Origin: Streptomyces fodineus
Lineage (GTDB): Bacteria; Actinomycetota; Actinomycetes; Streptomycetales; Streptomycetaceae
Direction: 5' to 3'
NCBI RefSeq assembly: GCF_001735805.1
Contig: NZ_CP017248.1
Coordinates: 6,448,001 to 6,512,000, forward strand
Length of the DNA stretch: 64,000 nt
Numbering within the stretch: position 1 is the stretch's first letter; each line of letters begins with the position of its first letter. Under the pieces are notes generated by a model. That model was not told the DNA's origin, made no database searches, and worked only from the letters and a program-made list of their open reading frames with translations. Below, piece by piece: positions 49,883-59,079 of this stretch. The position numbers were made by a program, and so were the translations under genes.

Positions 49883-51394
49883 GTGAGCGACCCGAACGGC
49901 ACCGACCAGCCCGACCCCCTCGACAGCTTCGACGACATCATCGAAGCCGAAACCACCCGCGACCCCGACCTCGCGGTCATCGAGGCCGGCAGCCGCACCC
50001 TGCGCACCCAGGGCGGGCAGCCGCACGCCGACGTACCCACGCGGCCCGAGGACCCCGAGGTCGACAGGGCCCTGCGCGAGGTCGAGGCGGAGCTGGCCAC
50101 CCGCTGGGGCGAGACCAAGCTGGAGCCCTCGGTCAGCCGCATCTCCGCGCTGATGGACGTCCTCGGCGACCCCCAGCGCTCGTACCCCTCGATCCACATC
50201 ACGGGCACCAACGGCAAGACCTCCACCGCCCGCATGATCGAGGCCCTGCTCGGCTCCTTCGAGCTGCGCACCGGCCGCTACACCAGCCCGCACGTGCAGT
50301 CGATCACCGAGCGGATCAGCCTGGACGGCGCCCCGATCTCCGCCGAGCGGTTCATCGAGACGTACCAGGACATCAAGCCGTACATCGAGATGGTGGACGG
50401 ACAGCAGGAGTACCGGCTGTCCTTCTTCGAGGTCCTCACCGGCATGGCGTACGCGGCCTTCGCGGACGCCCCGGTGGACGTGGCGGTCGTCGAGGTCGGC
50501 ATGGGCGGCTCCTGGGACGCCACGAACGTCATCGACGGTGACGTCGCCGTGATCACCCCCATCGACCTGGACCACACCGACCGCCTCGGCGAGACCTCCG
50601 CGGAGATCGCCGGTGAGAAGAGCGGGATCATCAAGCAGGACGCGACCGTGATCCTGGCCCAGCAGCCGGTGGACGCGGCGCAGGTGCTGCTGAAGAAGGC
50701 CGTCGAGGTGGACGCCACCGTGGCCCGCGAGGGCCTGGAGTTCGGCGTCGTGGCCCGGCAGGTCGCCGTCGGCGGGCAGCTGCTCACCCTGCGCGGCCTC
50801 GGCGGCGAGTACCCCGAGGTGTATCTCCCGCTGTACGGCGCCCACCAGGCGCACAACGCGGCCGTCGCGCTCGCCGCCGTGGAGGCGTTCTTCGGCGTCG
50901 GCGCCCAGCGTGCCGAGCCGCTGGACATCGACACCGTCCGCAAGGCCTTCGCGGCCGTGTCCTCGCCGGGCCGCATGGAGGTCGTACGGCGCTCCCCGAC
51001 GGTCGTGCTGGACGCGGCGCACAACCCGGCGGGCGCCCGGGTGACCGCGGACGCGGTGCAGGAGGCGTTCGATTTCAGCCGGCTGATCGGCGTCGTGGGC
51101 GCGAGCGGCGACAAGAACGTACGGGGCCTGCTGGAGGCCTTCGAGCCGATCTTCGCCGAGGTCGTCGTCACCCAGAACTCCAGCCACCGGGCCATGGACG
51201 CGGACGAGCTGGCCGCGATCGCCGTCGAGGTGTTCGGCGAGGAGCGGGTGCAGGTCGAGCCGCGGCTGCCGGACGCCCTGGAGGCCGCGATCACGCTGGC
51301 CGAGGAGGAGAGCGAGTTCGCGGGCGGTGGCGTGCTGGTCACCGGCTCGGTCATCACGGTGGGCGAGGCCCGCCTGCTCCTGGGGAAGGGCTGA
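49883..51394 (+). CDS. folC: Folylpolyglutamate/dihydrofolate synthase
   Basis: A 503-residue Mur-ligase-fold enzyme adding glutamate to folates (and probably to dihydropteroate). ATP loop HITGTNGKTSTARM (about 111-124), the folate-type YTSPHVQSITERISLDG and the FolC marker ITPIDLDHTDRLGETSAEIAGEKSGIIK with the carbamylated-Lys region are present; C-terminal DAAHNPAGA completes the set. A 75-residue acidic N-terminal extension precedes the catalytic part, as in other Streptomyces. TAGACT 8 bp before the GTG suggests a leaderless mRNA; the ATG at 49854 is an alternative. Confidence 0.95.
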   Translation: MSDPNGTDQPDPLDSFDDIIEAETTRDPDLAVIEAGSRTLRTQGGQPHADVPTRPEDPEVDRALREVEAELATRWGETKLEPSVSRISALMDVLGDPQRSYPSIHITGTNGKTSTARMIEALLGSFELRTGRYTSPHVQSITERISLDGAPISAERFIETYQDIKPYIEMVDGQQEYRLSFFEVLTGMAYAAFADAPVDVAVVEVGMGGSWDATNVIDGDVAVITPIDLDHTDRLGETSAEIAGEKSGIIKQDATVILAQQPVDAAQVLLKKAVEVDATVAREGLEFGVVARQVAVGGQLLTLRGLGGEYPEVYLPLYGAHQAHNAAVALAAVEAFFGVGAQRAEPLDIDTVRKAFAAVSSPGRMEVVRRSPTVVLDAAHNPAGARVTADAVQEAFDFSRLIGVVGASGDKNVRGLLEAFEPIFAEVVVTQNSSHRAMDADELAAIAVEVFGEERVQVEPRLPDALEAAITLAEEESEFAGGGVLVTGSVITVGEARLLLGKG

Positions 51395-51401
51395 TCCGCG
51401 C

Positions 51402-51764
51402 ATGCGTACGCTGTGCTCCTCGACCCTGATCGGCGAGTTCTTCGTCATCGGGTTCGCCGGGCTGGTCGCCATGAAGGACCCGAACCTGTCGCTCTCCACG
51501 GTGTGGCTGGTCAGCGGTATCGCCATGCTCCTGTCCGTGCTGCTGTGCGGCATGGTGACCCGGCCCGGCGGGGTGGCCCTGGGCTGGGCCCTGCAGCTCG
51601 CGCTGATCGCCTCCGGCGTCTTCGTGCCGACCATGTACTTCCTGGGTGTGGTCTTCGCGGCGCTGTGGTGGGCATCGGTGCACTTCGGCAGAAAGGTGGA
51701 CGAGGCGAAGGCCAGATTCGCCGCGCAGGCCGAGTCGGGCTCCTCCACGGCTGACGCTGCGTAA
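51402..51764 (+). CDS. DUF4233-like membrane protein
   Basis: A 120-residue protein with about four transmembrane helices (LIGEFFVIGFAGLVAM, TVWLVSGIAMLLSVLLCGMV, ALGWALQLALIASGVFVPTMYFLGVVFAALWW) and a charged tail (KVDEAKARFAAQAES). DUF4233 proteins are regularly found between folC and ndk in actinobacteria, as here (7 bp after folC, 61 bp before ndk). Function unknown. Confidence 0.88.
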   Translation: MRTLCSSTLIGEFFVIGFAGLVAMKDPNLSLSTVWLVSGIAMLLSVLLCGMVTRPGGVALGWALQLALIASGVFVPTMYFLGVVFAALWWASVHFGRKVDEAKARFAAQAESGSSTADAA

Positions 51765-51825
51765 GGGGCGCCCGGACACGCCCTGTAACCTCATCCCACC
51801 GCACACGCAGAACTAGGAGCACCTC

Positions 51826-52239
51826 GTGACCCAGCGCACCCTCGTCCTCCTCAAGCCCGACGCCGTCCGTCGGGGCCTGACCGGCGAGATCATCAGCCGT
51901 ATCGAGCGCAAGGCCGGCTGGCAGATCACCGCGCTGGAGCTGCGCACCCTGGAGCGCGCCACGCTGGAGCAGCACTACGCCGAGCACGTCGGCAAGCCCT
52001 TCTACGAGCCGCTGGTCGAGTTCATGTCCTCCGGTCCCGTGGTCGCGCTGATCGTCGAGGGCGAGCGGGTCGTCGAGGGCGTGCGCGCGTTGGCCGGCCC
52101 GACCGACCCGATCGCCGCGGCGCCGGGTTCCATCCGCGGCGACTACGGCGTGATCGTCCGCGAGAACCTGATCCACGCCTCCGATTCCGAGGAGTCCGCC
52201 GAGCGCGAGGTGAAGATCTTCTTCCCGGGCCGGGCGTGA
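51826..52239 (+). CDS. ndk: Nucleoside diphosphate kinase
   Basis: A 137-residue NDK transferring the gamma phosphate of NTPs to NDPs through a phosphohistidine. The start RTLVLLKPDAVRRGLTGEII contains the catalytic Lys; the active-site His is H117 in ENLIHASDSEESA. GTG start with CTAGGAGCACCTC upstream. Length and ending (EVKIFFPG) are standard. Confidence 0.97.
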   Translation: MTQRTLVLLKPDAVRRGLTGEIISRIERKAGWQITALELRTLERATLEQHYAEHVGKPFYEPLVEFMSSGPVVALIVEGERVVEGVRALAGPTDPIAAAPGSIRGDYGVIVRENLIHASDSEESAEREVKIFFPGRA

Positions 52240-52307
52240 GCCGAGCGGCTTGAGTTTTCGCTAAATTTTCTGAGGAGGCGTCAGATCTGCCGGGTGGCGC
52301 TTGACCA

Positions 52308-52335
52308 GGGACGGCCGTATATTTCCGGCCGTCCC
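52308..52335 (+). terminator. ndk terminator
   Basis: GGGACGGCCG (52308-52317) pairs with CGGCCGTCCC (52326-52335) around an AT-rich loop. The rest of the 313-bp gap to mreB (52240-52552) contains no gene and presumably the mre promoter. Confidence 0.75.
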
Positions 52336-52552
52336 TTGGCATATGCCTTGCAGATCGGGGGAACGCGTGCCTCCGATGGACCGTCTCCACAAGCGGGGCG
52401 GGCCGCCATCTGGTGACAATGGCGGAGACCCTCGCGCAGTGTTCGTGCAGGCGCGTTTACGATGGAAGCCTTCACGTCACAGCACCCGCCTCGCCGTCCT
52501 GACATGCCCTCAAACGTGCAGGAAGGCCAGATGAATCCGGATGGGGAACTCA

Positions 52553-53572
52553 ATGTCGTTCATCGGCCGTGACATGGCTGTCGACCTCGGGACCGCCAAC
52601 ACGCTGGTGTACGTCAGGGGTCGCGGAATCGTACTCAACGAGCCGTCCGTCGTCGCGATCAACACCAACACGGGTGGGATCCTCGCGGTCGGTGCCGAAG
52701 CGAAGAAGATGATCGGCCGGACGCCCGGCAACATCGTGGCCGTCCGCCCGCTGAAGGACGGCGTGATCGCCGACTTCGAGATCACCGAGCGGATGCTCCG
52801 CTACTTCATCCTGAAGATCCACAAGCGGCGGTATCTCGCCCGGCCGCGGGTCGTCGTCTGTGTGCCCTCGGGCATCACGGGCGTCGAGCGCCGCGCCGTG
52901 ATCGAGGCGTCCTCCCAGGCGGGTGCGCGCCAGGTGCACATCATCGAGGAGCCCATGGCCGCCGCCATCGGCTCCGGCCTGCCGGTCCACGAGGCCACGG
53001 GCAACATGGTGGTGGACATCGGCGGCGGCACCACGGAGGTCGCGGTCATCTCGCTCGGCGGCATCGTCACCGCCCAGTCCATCCGGGTCGCGGGCGACGA
53101 ACTGGACAACGCGATCATCCAGTACATCAAGAAGGAGTACAGCCTTCTGCTGGGTGAGCGCACGGCCGAGCAGATCAAGATCACGATCGGTTCGGCGTAC
53201 GACCTCGACGCCGACGAGCACACCGAAGTCCGCGGCCGGGACCTGGTGTCCGGGCTGCCGAAGACCGTCGTGATCTCGGCCGCCGAGGTCCGCAAGGCGA
53301 TCGAGGAGCCGGTCAACGCGATCGTCGACGCGGTCAAGACGACCCTCGACAAGTGCCCGCCGGAGCTGTCCGGCGACATCATGGACCGAGGAATCGTTCT
53401 GACCGGCGGCGGAGCCCTGCTGCGCGGCCTCGACGAACGGCTACGCCGGGAGACCGGGATGCCGATCCACATCGCCGAGGACCCGCTGGACAGCGTCGCG
53501 CTCGGTTCCGGCAAGTGCGTCGAGGAGTTCGAGGCGCTGCAGCAGGTCCTGGACGCCCAGCCGCGCAGATGA
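52553..53572 (+). CDS. mreB: Rod-shape-determining protein MreB
   Basis: A 339-residue actin homologue that polymerises under the membrane; in Streptomyces it supports spore-wall integrity more than hyphal growth. Phosphate-1 DLGTANTLVYVRG, phosphate-2 VVDIGGGTTEVAVISLGG and the adenosine motif GIVLTGGGALLRGLDE are clear. The ATG at 52553 has GGGGA 6 bp upstream; the ATG at 52541 would add MGNS. It is the first gene of the mreBCD-PBP2-rodA cluster. Confidence 0.97.
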   Translation: MSFIGRDMAVDLGTANTLVYVRGRGIVLNEPSVVAINTNTGGILAVGAEAKKMIGRTPGNIVAVRPLKDGVIADFEITERMLRYFILKIHKRRYLARPRVVVCVPSGITGVERRAVIEASSQAGARQVHIIEEPMAAAIGSGLPVHEATGNMVVDIGGGTTEVAVISLGGIVTAQSIRVAGDELDNAIIQYIKKEYSLLLGERTAEQIKITIGSAYDLDADEHTEVRGRDLVSGLPKTVVISAAEVRKAIEEPVNAIVDAVKTTLDKCPPELSGDIMDRGIVLTGGGALLRGLDERLRRETGMPIHIAEDPLDSVALGSGKCVEEFEALQQVLDAQPRR

Positions 53573-53587
53573 CATAACTCTTCGATT

Positions 53588-53621
53588 CCGCCGTACGAGA
53601 CGTTCTCCTCTCGTGCGGCGG
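53588..53621 (+). terminator. Stem-loop between mreB and mreC
   Basis: 53588-53600 pairs with 53609-53621 (13 bp, one G-U), loop 8. No U-tract; it may attenuate mreCD expression relative to mreB. Confidence 0.6.
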
Positions 53622-53748
53622 ATCGTTGATTAGAGGCATAAGCTCCCACAAATGGGCCCCTCGGGTTTGCGTTTCGCGATTCGGACGCGTAGCGCGACCG
53701 CCAAGGGGCTCCCGAATTCCTATTAGAGGAAGGGCACGGCCGCCGCAC

Positions 53749-54693
53749 GTGAGGGACACGAAAGAGAGCCGGCTGCTCCTGGTCCTGCTGGTCGCCATCG
53801 CATTCGCGCTGATCACGGTGGACATCCGCGGGGGCAGGAACTCCCCGGTCGACGGCGCCCGGCAGGCCGCGGCCGCGGTGTTCGGCCCCGTCGAGAGCGG
53901 ACTGTCCTCGGCGGTCGAGCCGGTCGGCAACGCCGTCTCCGCGATCCGCGACTCCGGCGGCCGGCACGACCGGCTCGCCCGGCTGGAGAAGGAGAACGCG
54001 GCCCTCAAGGCGAAACTCGGCAGCGACGACCGCAACCGCAGCCGGCTGAGCCAGCTCGACCGGATGCTGAAGATCGCCGGCCAGGGCCAGTACGGCATCA
54101 AGGGCGCCCAGGTCATCGCCATAGGAGCGGCGCAGGGCTTCTCCTGGACCATCACCATCGACGCCGGCGCCAACGACGGCATCAAGCGCGACATGACCGT
54201 CCTCAACGGCGACGGGCTGGTCGGCCGGGTCACCACGGTCGGTCCCGACACCTCCACCGTGCTGCTCGCCAACGACCCCGACTTCACCGTCGGTACCCGC
54301 ATGGAGGGCAGCGACGAACTCGGCTTCGCCTCCGGGCAGGGCGACCGCCCGCTGCGCGTGGAACTGCTCAACGGCCAGGCGGAGGTGAAGAAGGGCGACC
54401 GCCTCGTCACCTTCGGTTCGGAGGCCGACCGCCCGTTCGTGCCCGGCGTGCCGGTCGGCGTGGTCTCCCGCATCGACCCCTCCAACGGCGGCCTGACCCG
54501 CACGATCTACGTCACCCCGTACGTCGGCTTCACCAAGCTCGACATCGTCGGCGTGGTCGTCCAGGCCCCGAAGAAGGACCCGCGCGACGAGGTCCTGCCG
54601 GCCAAGCCCAAACCGACCCCGACGCCGACGGTCACCGTCACGGTGACCCCCTCGGCCAACCCGAACGACACGACCGGCCGCCAGCAGCAGTAG
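53749..54693 (+). CDS. mreC: Rod-shape-determining protein MreC
   Basis: A 314-residue bitopic membrane protein. N-terminal helix LLLVLLVAIAFALITVDI (about 10-27), a coiled coil (RLARLEKENAALKAKLG, about 80-100) and the periplasmic beta-domain (IAIGAAQGFSWTITIDAGANDGIKRDMTVLNGDGLVGRV). A long Pro/Thr-Val tail (PKPTPTPTVTVTVTPS) closes it. The GTG at 53749 gives the start RDTKESRLLL that matches Streptomyces MreC. It scaffolds MreB, MreD and PBP2. Confidence 0.94.
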   Translation: MRDTKESRLLLVLLVAIAFALITVDIRGGRNSPVDGARQAAAAVFGPVESGLSSAVEPVGNAVSAIRDSGGRHDRLARLEKENAALKAKLGSDDRNRSRLSQLDRMLKIAGQGQYGIKGAQVIAIGAAQGFSWTITIDAGANDGIKRDMTVLNGDGLVGRVTTVGPDTSTVLLANDPDFTVGTRMEGSDELGFASGQGDRPLRVELLNGQAEVKKGDRLVTFGSEADRPFVPGVPVGVVSRIDPSNGGLTRTIYVTPYVGFTKLDIVGVVVQAPKKDPRDEVLPAKPKPTPTPTVTVTVTPSANPNDTTGRQQQ

Positions 54694-54707
54694 GAGCTGA
54701 CTTTTCC

Positions 54708-55385
54708 ATGCGCCTCAACCGGATCCTGCTCTCCAGCGCGCTGGTCGTCGTGGCCCTGGTGATCCAGGTGAGCGTCCTCGCCCGCCTGCATCTGCCGGGC
54801 GCCGTCCCCGACCTGCTGCTGCTCACCGTCCTCGGCCTCGCCATGGTGTACGGCCATGTCGGCGGCGCCCTCGTGGGCTTCGGCGCCGGCCTGCTCGCCG
54901 ACCTCGCCCCGCCCGCCGACCACGCGGCCGGCCGCTACGCCCTCGTGCTGTGCGTCATCGGCTACTGCGCCGGGCTCATCAAGCCGGAGAACGGCCGCCT
55001 GAAGTCCGCGACCGGCCCGATGGCCGTCGTGGTCGCCGCCGCGATCGGCTCCACGCTGCTGTACGCGGGCGTCGGCGCCCTGGTCGGGGACACCGCCGCC
55101 CGCCATGTCGGCCTGCCCGGGCTGCTGTTCTCGGCCGCCCTGTACGACCTGCTGCTCGCCCCGTTCGTGGTCCCCGGGATCATGTGGCTGGCCCGCCGCT
55201 CGGACAACGACCCGCTCGCCGAGGCCGGCCCCGCAGCCAAGGCCGGTGACATCTCCACCGGCTGGCTCTCCTCCGGCACCGGCCTGCGCATCGGCAGCCA
55301 GCGCGGCGGCCTCGGCGCGCTGAAGGCCAAGGCCCGCACCCGCTCCGCGCGCGTCGGCCGGATCAAGGGGGTCAAGCGGCTGTGA
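54708..55385 (+). CDS. mreD: Rod-shape-determining protein MreD
   Basis: A 225-residue membrane protein with five to six transmembrane helices (LLSSALVVVALVIQVSVLARL, VPDLLLLTVLGLAMVYGHVGGALVGFGAGLLADLAPP, YALVLCVIGYCAGLI) and a basic cytoplasmic tail (LKAKARTRSARVGRIKGVKRL). It starts 14 bp after mreC; AGGAGC lies about 10 bp before the ATG. The family is defined mainly by topology and place between mreC and PBP2. Confidence 0.92.
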   Translation: MRLNRILLSSALVVVALVIQVSVLARLHLPGAVPDLLLLTVLGLAMVYGHVGGALVGFGAGLLADLAPPADHAAGRYALVLCVIGYCAGLIKPENGRLKSATGPMAVVVAAAIGSTLLYAGVGALVGDTAARHVGLPGLLFSAALYDLLLAPFVVPGIMWLARRSDNDPLAEAGPAAKAGDISTGWLSSGTGLRIGSQRGGLGALKAKARTRSARVGRIKGVKRL

Positions 55386-55501
55386 GTGCCGGGGAATTCA
55401 CCCGAACGGGTCAGCCTGCGCGGAACGCGGGCTCACAGACTGGTCGTTCATCATTCGTACGTGCACTCGCATTTGCGCACTGAGAGGGGGAGACAACCGC
55501 A

Positions 55502-57949
55502 GTGACCAACATCCCCGAGACCGGCCGGACCCCACGGGTCCAGATCCGGCTCGTCGTGATCCAGATCCTCGTCCTCTCCCTGCTCGGCACGCTTGGCGGC
55601 CGGTTGTGGTATCTGCAGATCCGCCAGGGCGCCCAGTACCAGAAGGAGGCCTCCGGCAACCACGTGCAGCAGGTCGTCGACCCCGCCGTGCGCGGCGACA
55701 TCCTGGACGCCCGCGGTGTGCCCCTCGCGGACAACGAGACCCGCCTGGTCGTCTCCGCCTCCCGCACCGACCTGCTCAAGCAGCGGGACGACGGCAAGGC
55801 CGTCCTGACCAAGCTGGCCGGTGTCCTCGGCATGAAGCCCGAGGACGTCATCCAGAAGGTCCGGCTGTGCGACGCCAAGACCCCCCAGCCGTGCTGGAAC
55901 GGCTCGCCGTACCAGCCGATCCCGATCACCGACGAGGCGACGCCCCGGCAGGCCCTGCAGATCCGCGAGCGCTCCGAGGACTTCCCCGGCATCACCGCCC
56001 AGCCCGAGGCCATGCGCCGCTATCCGGGTCCGGGCCAGTCCAACAGCGCACAGGTGCTCGGCTATCTCTCACCCGTCACCGACGCCGAGATCCAGAAGGC
56101 CAAGGACACCGACTCGCCCTATCTGCGCTCCGACATGGTGGGCCGCTCCGGCCTGGAGCGGGAGTACGACAAGGAGCTGCGCGGCAAGGCCGGCGTCACC
56201 CGCTACGAGGTGGACAACCTCGGCCGGGTCATCGGCAAGGCCAAGTCGGACGCCGCCGAGCCGGGTTCCAACCTGGTCACGAGCCTCGACTCCCGAGTCC
56301 AGCGCGTCGCCGAGTACGAACTGGACAAGGCGATGAAGGCCGCCCGCCAGCAGTTCGACAAGAACACCGGCGAGAACTTCAAGGCCGACTCCGGCGCCGT
56401 CATCGTCATGGAGGCCAAGACCGGCCGGATCGTCGCGATGGCCTCGGCACCGACCTACGACCCGAACGTGTGGGTGGGCGGCATCTCCGCCAAGGACTAC
56501 AAGGCCCTCACCGGCAAGGACTCCGACTACCCGCTGCTCAACAGGGCCATCCAGGGTCAGGCGGCCCCCGGTTCGACGTTCAAGGTGGTCTCCACAGCCG
56601 CCGCGGTCCAGGCCGGCTACCCCTGGGACGGCGGCTACCCCTGCACCAGCTCCTACTCGGTCGGCGGCCAGGTCTTCAAGAACTTCGAGGGCGAGAACTT
56701 CGGCCCGATCTCCCTCGGCCGCGCCCTGGAGGTCTCCTGCGACACCGTCTTCTACGGCCTCGGTGACCGGGAGTGGAAGAAGGACGGCGGTATCAATCCC
56801 AAGAAGGGCCAGCCGAAGGACTGGTTCTTCAAGACGGCCCACCAGTTCGGCCTGGGTAAGGAGACCGGCGTCGACCTGCCCAACGAGGTCACCGGCCGCG
56901 TCCCCGACCGCCAGTGGAAGCTGAACTACTGGAAGGCCAACAAGGACGCCTGGTGCAAGTCCGGCAAGAAGGACGGCTCCTACGTCGAGAAGATCGCCTA
57001 CGAGAACTGCCTCGAAGGCAACAAGATGCGCGAGGGTGACGAGATCAACTACTCCATCGGCCAGGGCGACACCCTCGTCACGCCGATCCAGGAGGCGATG
57101 ATCTACGGCGCCGTCGCCAACGGCGGCACCGAGTACGTCCCGACCATCGGCAAGGCGATCATCAGCCCCGACGGCAAGAGCGTCCAGGAGATCAAGCCCA
57201 AGGTGCAGCGCAAGCTGCCGGTCAGCCAGGCCACCCTCAAGGGCATGGACGACGCCTTCGCGGGCGTCATCACCCGCGGTACGGCGGCGTGGAAGTTCAA
57301 CGGCTGGCCGCAGAACAAGATCCCGCTGCACGGCAAGACCGGTACCGCCGAGGTCTACGGCAAGCAGACCACCGGCTGGCTGGCCACGTACTCCAAGGAC
57401 TACTCGGTGATCATGACGATCTCCCAGGCAGGTACCGGTTCCGGTTCCGCCGGTGAGGCCGTGCGCAACATCTACAGCGCGCTCTACGGCGTCCAGGGCG
57501 ACGGCTCCATCGACAACAAGAGGGCGCTGCTGCCCGAGCCGCAGCAGGGCCTGCCGAAGGTCCGCACGGACGGCACCATCGACGCCCCGAAGGTTGCCGG
57601 CGACCCGGCGAAGGACGCCGAGGCCTCCCAGCAGAACAACCCCAGCAACGGCGGCGACCAGCAGCCCGCCACCTCGCCCTCGCCCACCACGGGCAACCGC
57701 AACACCCGCAGGCGACCACGCAGGACCCCCGACGGGGAAGCCGGAGGATGCCCTCATGACCGGCGCGAACAGCTTCTCCGTCTCCGGGTACGGCCCCGAG
57801 CGGGCGGGCTGGACCAGGATGTTCGCCCGCGACTCCCTGACCCGGCGGCTGGACTGGCCGATACTGCTGTCGGCCCTGGCGCTGTCCCTGCTCGGCTCGC
57901 TGCTGGTGTTCTCGGCGACCCGCAACCGCACCGAGATCAACCAGGGTGA
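55502..57949 (+). CDS. mrdA: Penicillin-binding protein 2, peptidoglycan transpeptidase (frameshifted tail)
   Basis: A class B PBP. One N-terminal transmembrane helix (LVVIQILVLSLLGTLGGRLWYL), the dimerisation/pedestal domain, then the transpeptidase domain with S358-x-x-K (PGSTFKV), SCD in EVSCDTVFYGLG as the SxN-type motif, and K612-T-G (LHGKTGTAEVYG). The GTG at 55502 follows GAGAGGGGGAG. As sequenced the frame runs 194 bp into rodA with an Arg/Pro-rich nonsense end. A one-base shift near 57700 would instead end the protein at 57759, overlapping the rodA start as ATGA, giving about 752 residues. The last 65 residues as read should be distrusted. Confidence 0.9.
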   Translation: MTNIPETGRTPRVQIRLVVIQILVLSLLGTLGGRLWYLQIRQGAQYQKEASGNHVQQVVDPAVRGDILDARGVPLADNETRLVVSASRTDLLKQRDDGKAVLTKLAGVLGMKPEDVIQKVRLCDAKTPQPCWNGSPYQPIPITDEATPRQALQIRERSEDFPGITAQPEAMRRYPGPGQSNSAQVLGYLSPVTDAEIQKAKDTDSPYLRSDMVGRSGLEREYDKELRGKAGVTRYEVDNLGRVIGKAKSDAAEPGSNLVTSLDSRVQRVAEYELDKAMKAARQQFDKNTGENFKADSGAVIVMEAKTGRIVAMASAPTYDPNVWVGGISAKDYKALTGKDSDYPLLNRAIQGQAAPGSTFKVVSTAAAVQAGYPWDGGYPCTSSYSVGGQVFKNFEGENFGPISLGRALEVSCDTVFYGLGDREWKKDGGINPKKGQPKDWFFKTAHQFGLGKETGVDLPNEVTGRVPDRQWKLNYWKANKDAWCKSGKKDGSYVEKIAYENCLEGNKMREGDEINYSIGQGDTLVTPIQEAMIYGAVANGGTEYVPTIGKAIISPDGKSVQEIKPKVQRKLPVSQATLKGMDDAFAGVITRGTAAWKFNGWPQNKIPLHGKTGTAEVYGKQTTGWLATYSKDYSVIMTISQAGTGSGSAGEAVRNIYSALYGVQGDGSIDNKRALLPEPQQGLPKVRTDGTIDAPKVAGDPAKDAEASQQNNPSNGGDQQPATSPSPTTGNRNTRRRPRRTPDGEAGGCPHDRREQLLRLRVRPRAGGLDQDVRPRLPDPAAGLADTAVGPGAVPARLAAGVLGDPQPHRDQPG

Positions 57950-58955
57950 CCCGTACTACTTCCTGGTACGGCACCTGATGAACCTCGGCATCGGGTTCGC
58001 CCTGATGATCGGCACGATCTGGCTCGGCCACCGCGCCCTGCGCAACGCCGTGCCGATCCTCTACGGCATCTCGCTGCTCGGGGTGCTGCTCGTGCTCACC
58101 CCGCTCGGCGCCACCATCAACGGCAGCCGCAACTGGATCGTGTTCGGCGGCGGCTTCTCGCTCCAGCCCGCCGAGTTCGTGAAGATCACGATCATCCTGG
58201 GCATGGCGATGATACTGGCGGCCCGCGTCGACGCCGGGGACAAGCCGTACCCCGACCACCGCACGGTCCTGCAGTCGCTGGGCCTGGCCGCCGTACCGAT
58301 CCTGATCGTGCTGCTCATGCCCGACCTCGGCACGGTCCTGGCCATGGTGGCCATCATCCTGGGCGTGCTGCTCGCCTCCGGCGCCTCCAACCGCTGGATC
58401 TTCGGTCTGCTCCTGACCGGTGTGCTCGGCTGCATCGCCATCTGGCAGCTGCACGTCCTGGACCAGTACCAGATCAACCGCTTCGCCGCCTTCGCCAACC
58501 CGGACCTGGACCCGGCCGGCGTCGGCTACAACACCAATCAGGCCCGCATCGCCATCGGATCCGGCGGCCTGACCGGCGCCGGCCTCTTCCACGGCTCACA
58601 GACCACCGGCCAGTTCGTGCCCGAGCAGCAGACGGACTTCGTCTTCACGGTGGCGGGGGAGGAGCTGGGCTTCCTCGGCGCCGGCCTCATCATCCTCCTG
58701 CTGGGCGTGGTGCTGTGGCGGGCCTGCCGCATCGCCCGCGACTCCACCGAGCTGTACGGCACGATCGTGGCCGCCGGGATCGTGGCCTGGTTCGCCTTCC
58801 AGGCCTTCGAGAACATCGGCATGACCCTCGGCATCATGCCGGTCACCGGTCTGCCCCTGCCGTTCGTGTCGTACGGCGGCTCGTCGATGTTCGCGGTCTG
58901 GGTGGCTGTGGGCCTGCTGCAGTCGATCAAGGTGCAGAGACCGATGTCGGCGTAG
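57756..58955 (+). CDS. rodA: SEDS-family peptidoglycan glycosyltransferase RodA
   Basis: A 399-residue polytopic protein (about ten helices) of the FtsW/RodA/SpoVE family, polymerising lipid II together with PBP2. Family marks: NGSRNWIVFGGGFSLQPAEFVKITIILGMA, YNTNQARIAIGSGGLTGAGLFHGSQT, FVPEQQTDFVFTVAGEELGFLGAG and the final LPLPFVSYGGSSMFAVWVAVGLL. The ATG at 57756 with GGAGG 7-8 bp upstream is the start. In S. coelicolor the corresponding gene is called sfr. Confidence 0.96.
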   Translation: MTGANSFSVSGYGPERAGWTRMFARDSLTRRLDWPILLSALALSLLGSLLVFSATRNRTEINQGDPYYFLVRHLMNLGIGFALMIGTIWLGHRALRNAVPILYGISLLGVLLVLTPLGATINGSRNWIVFGGGFSLQPAEFVKITIILGMAMILAARVDAGDKPYPDHRTVLQSLGLAAVPILIVLLMPDLGTVLAMVAIILGVLLASGASNRWIFGLLLTGVLGCIAIWQLHVLDQYQINRFAAFANPDLDPAGVGYNTNQARIAIGSGGLTGAGLFHGSQTTGQFVPEQQTDFVFTVAGEELGFLGAGLIILLLGVVLWRACRIARDSTELYGTIVAAGIVAWFAFQAFENIGMTLGIMPVTGLPLPFVSYGGSSMFAVWVAVGLLQSIKVQRPMSA

Positions 58956-59079
58956 GGCCTCCGGCGCTTCGGCCAGGGCCCTTCGGGTGGCCGTTCACCA
59001 GGTGGATGACGGGAATTTTCCGGCCATTCACCCGGAACGGCCCCTGCCGCACCGCCCCGCAGGCCACTAGATTCAATTC

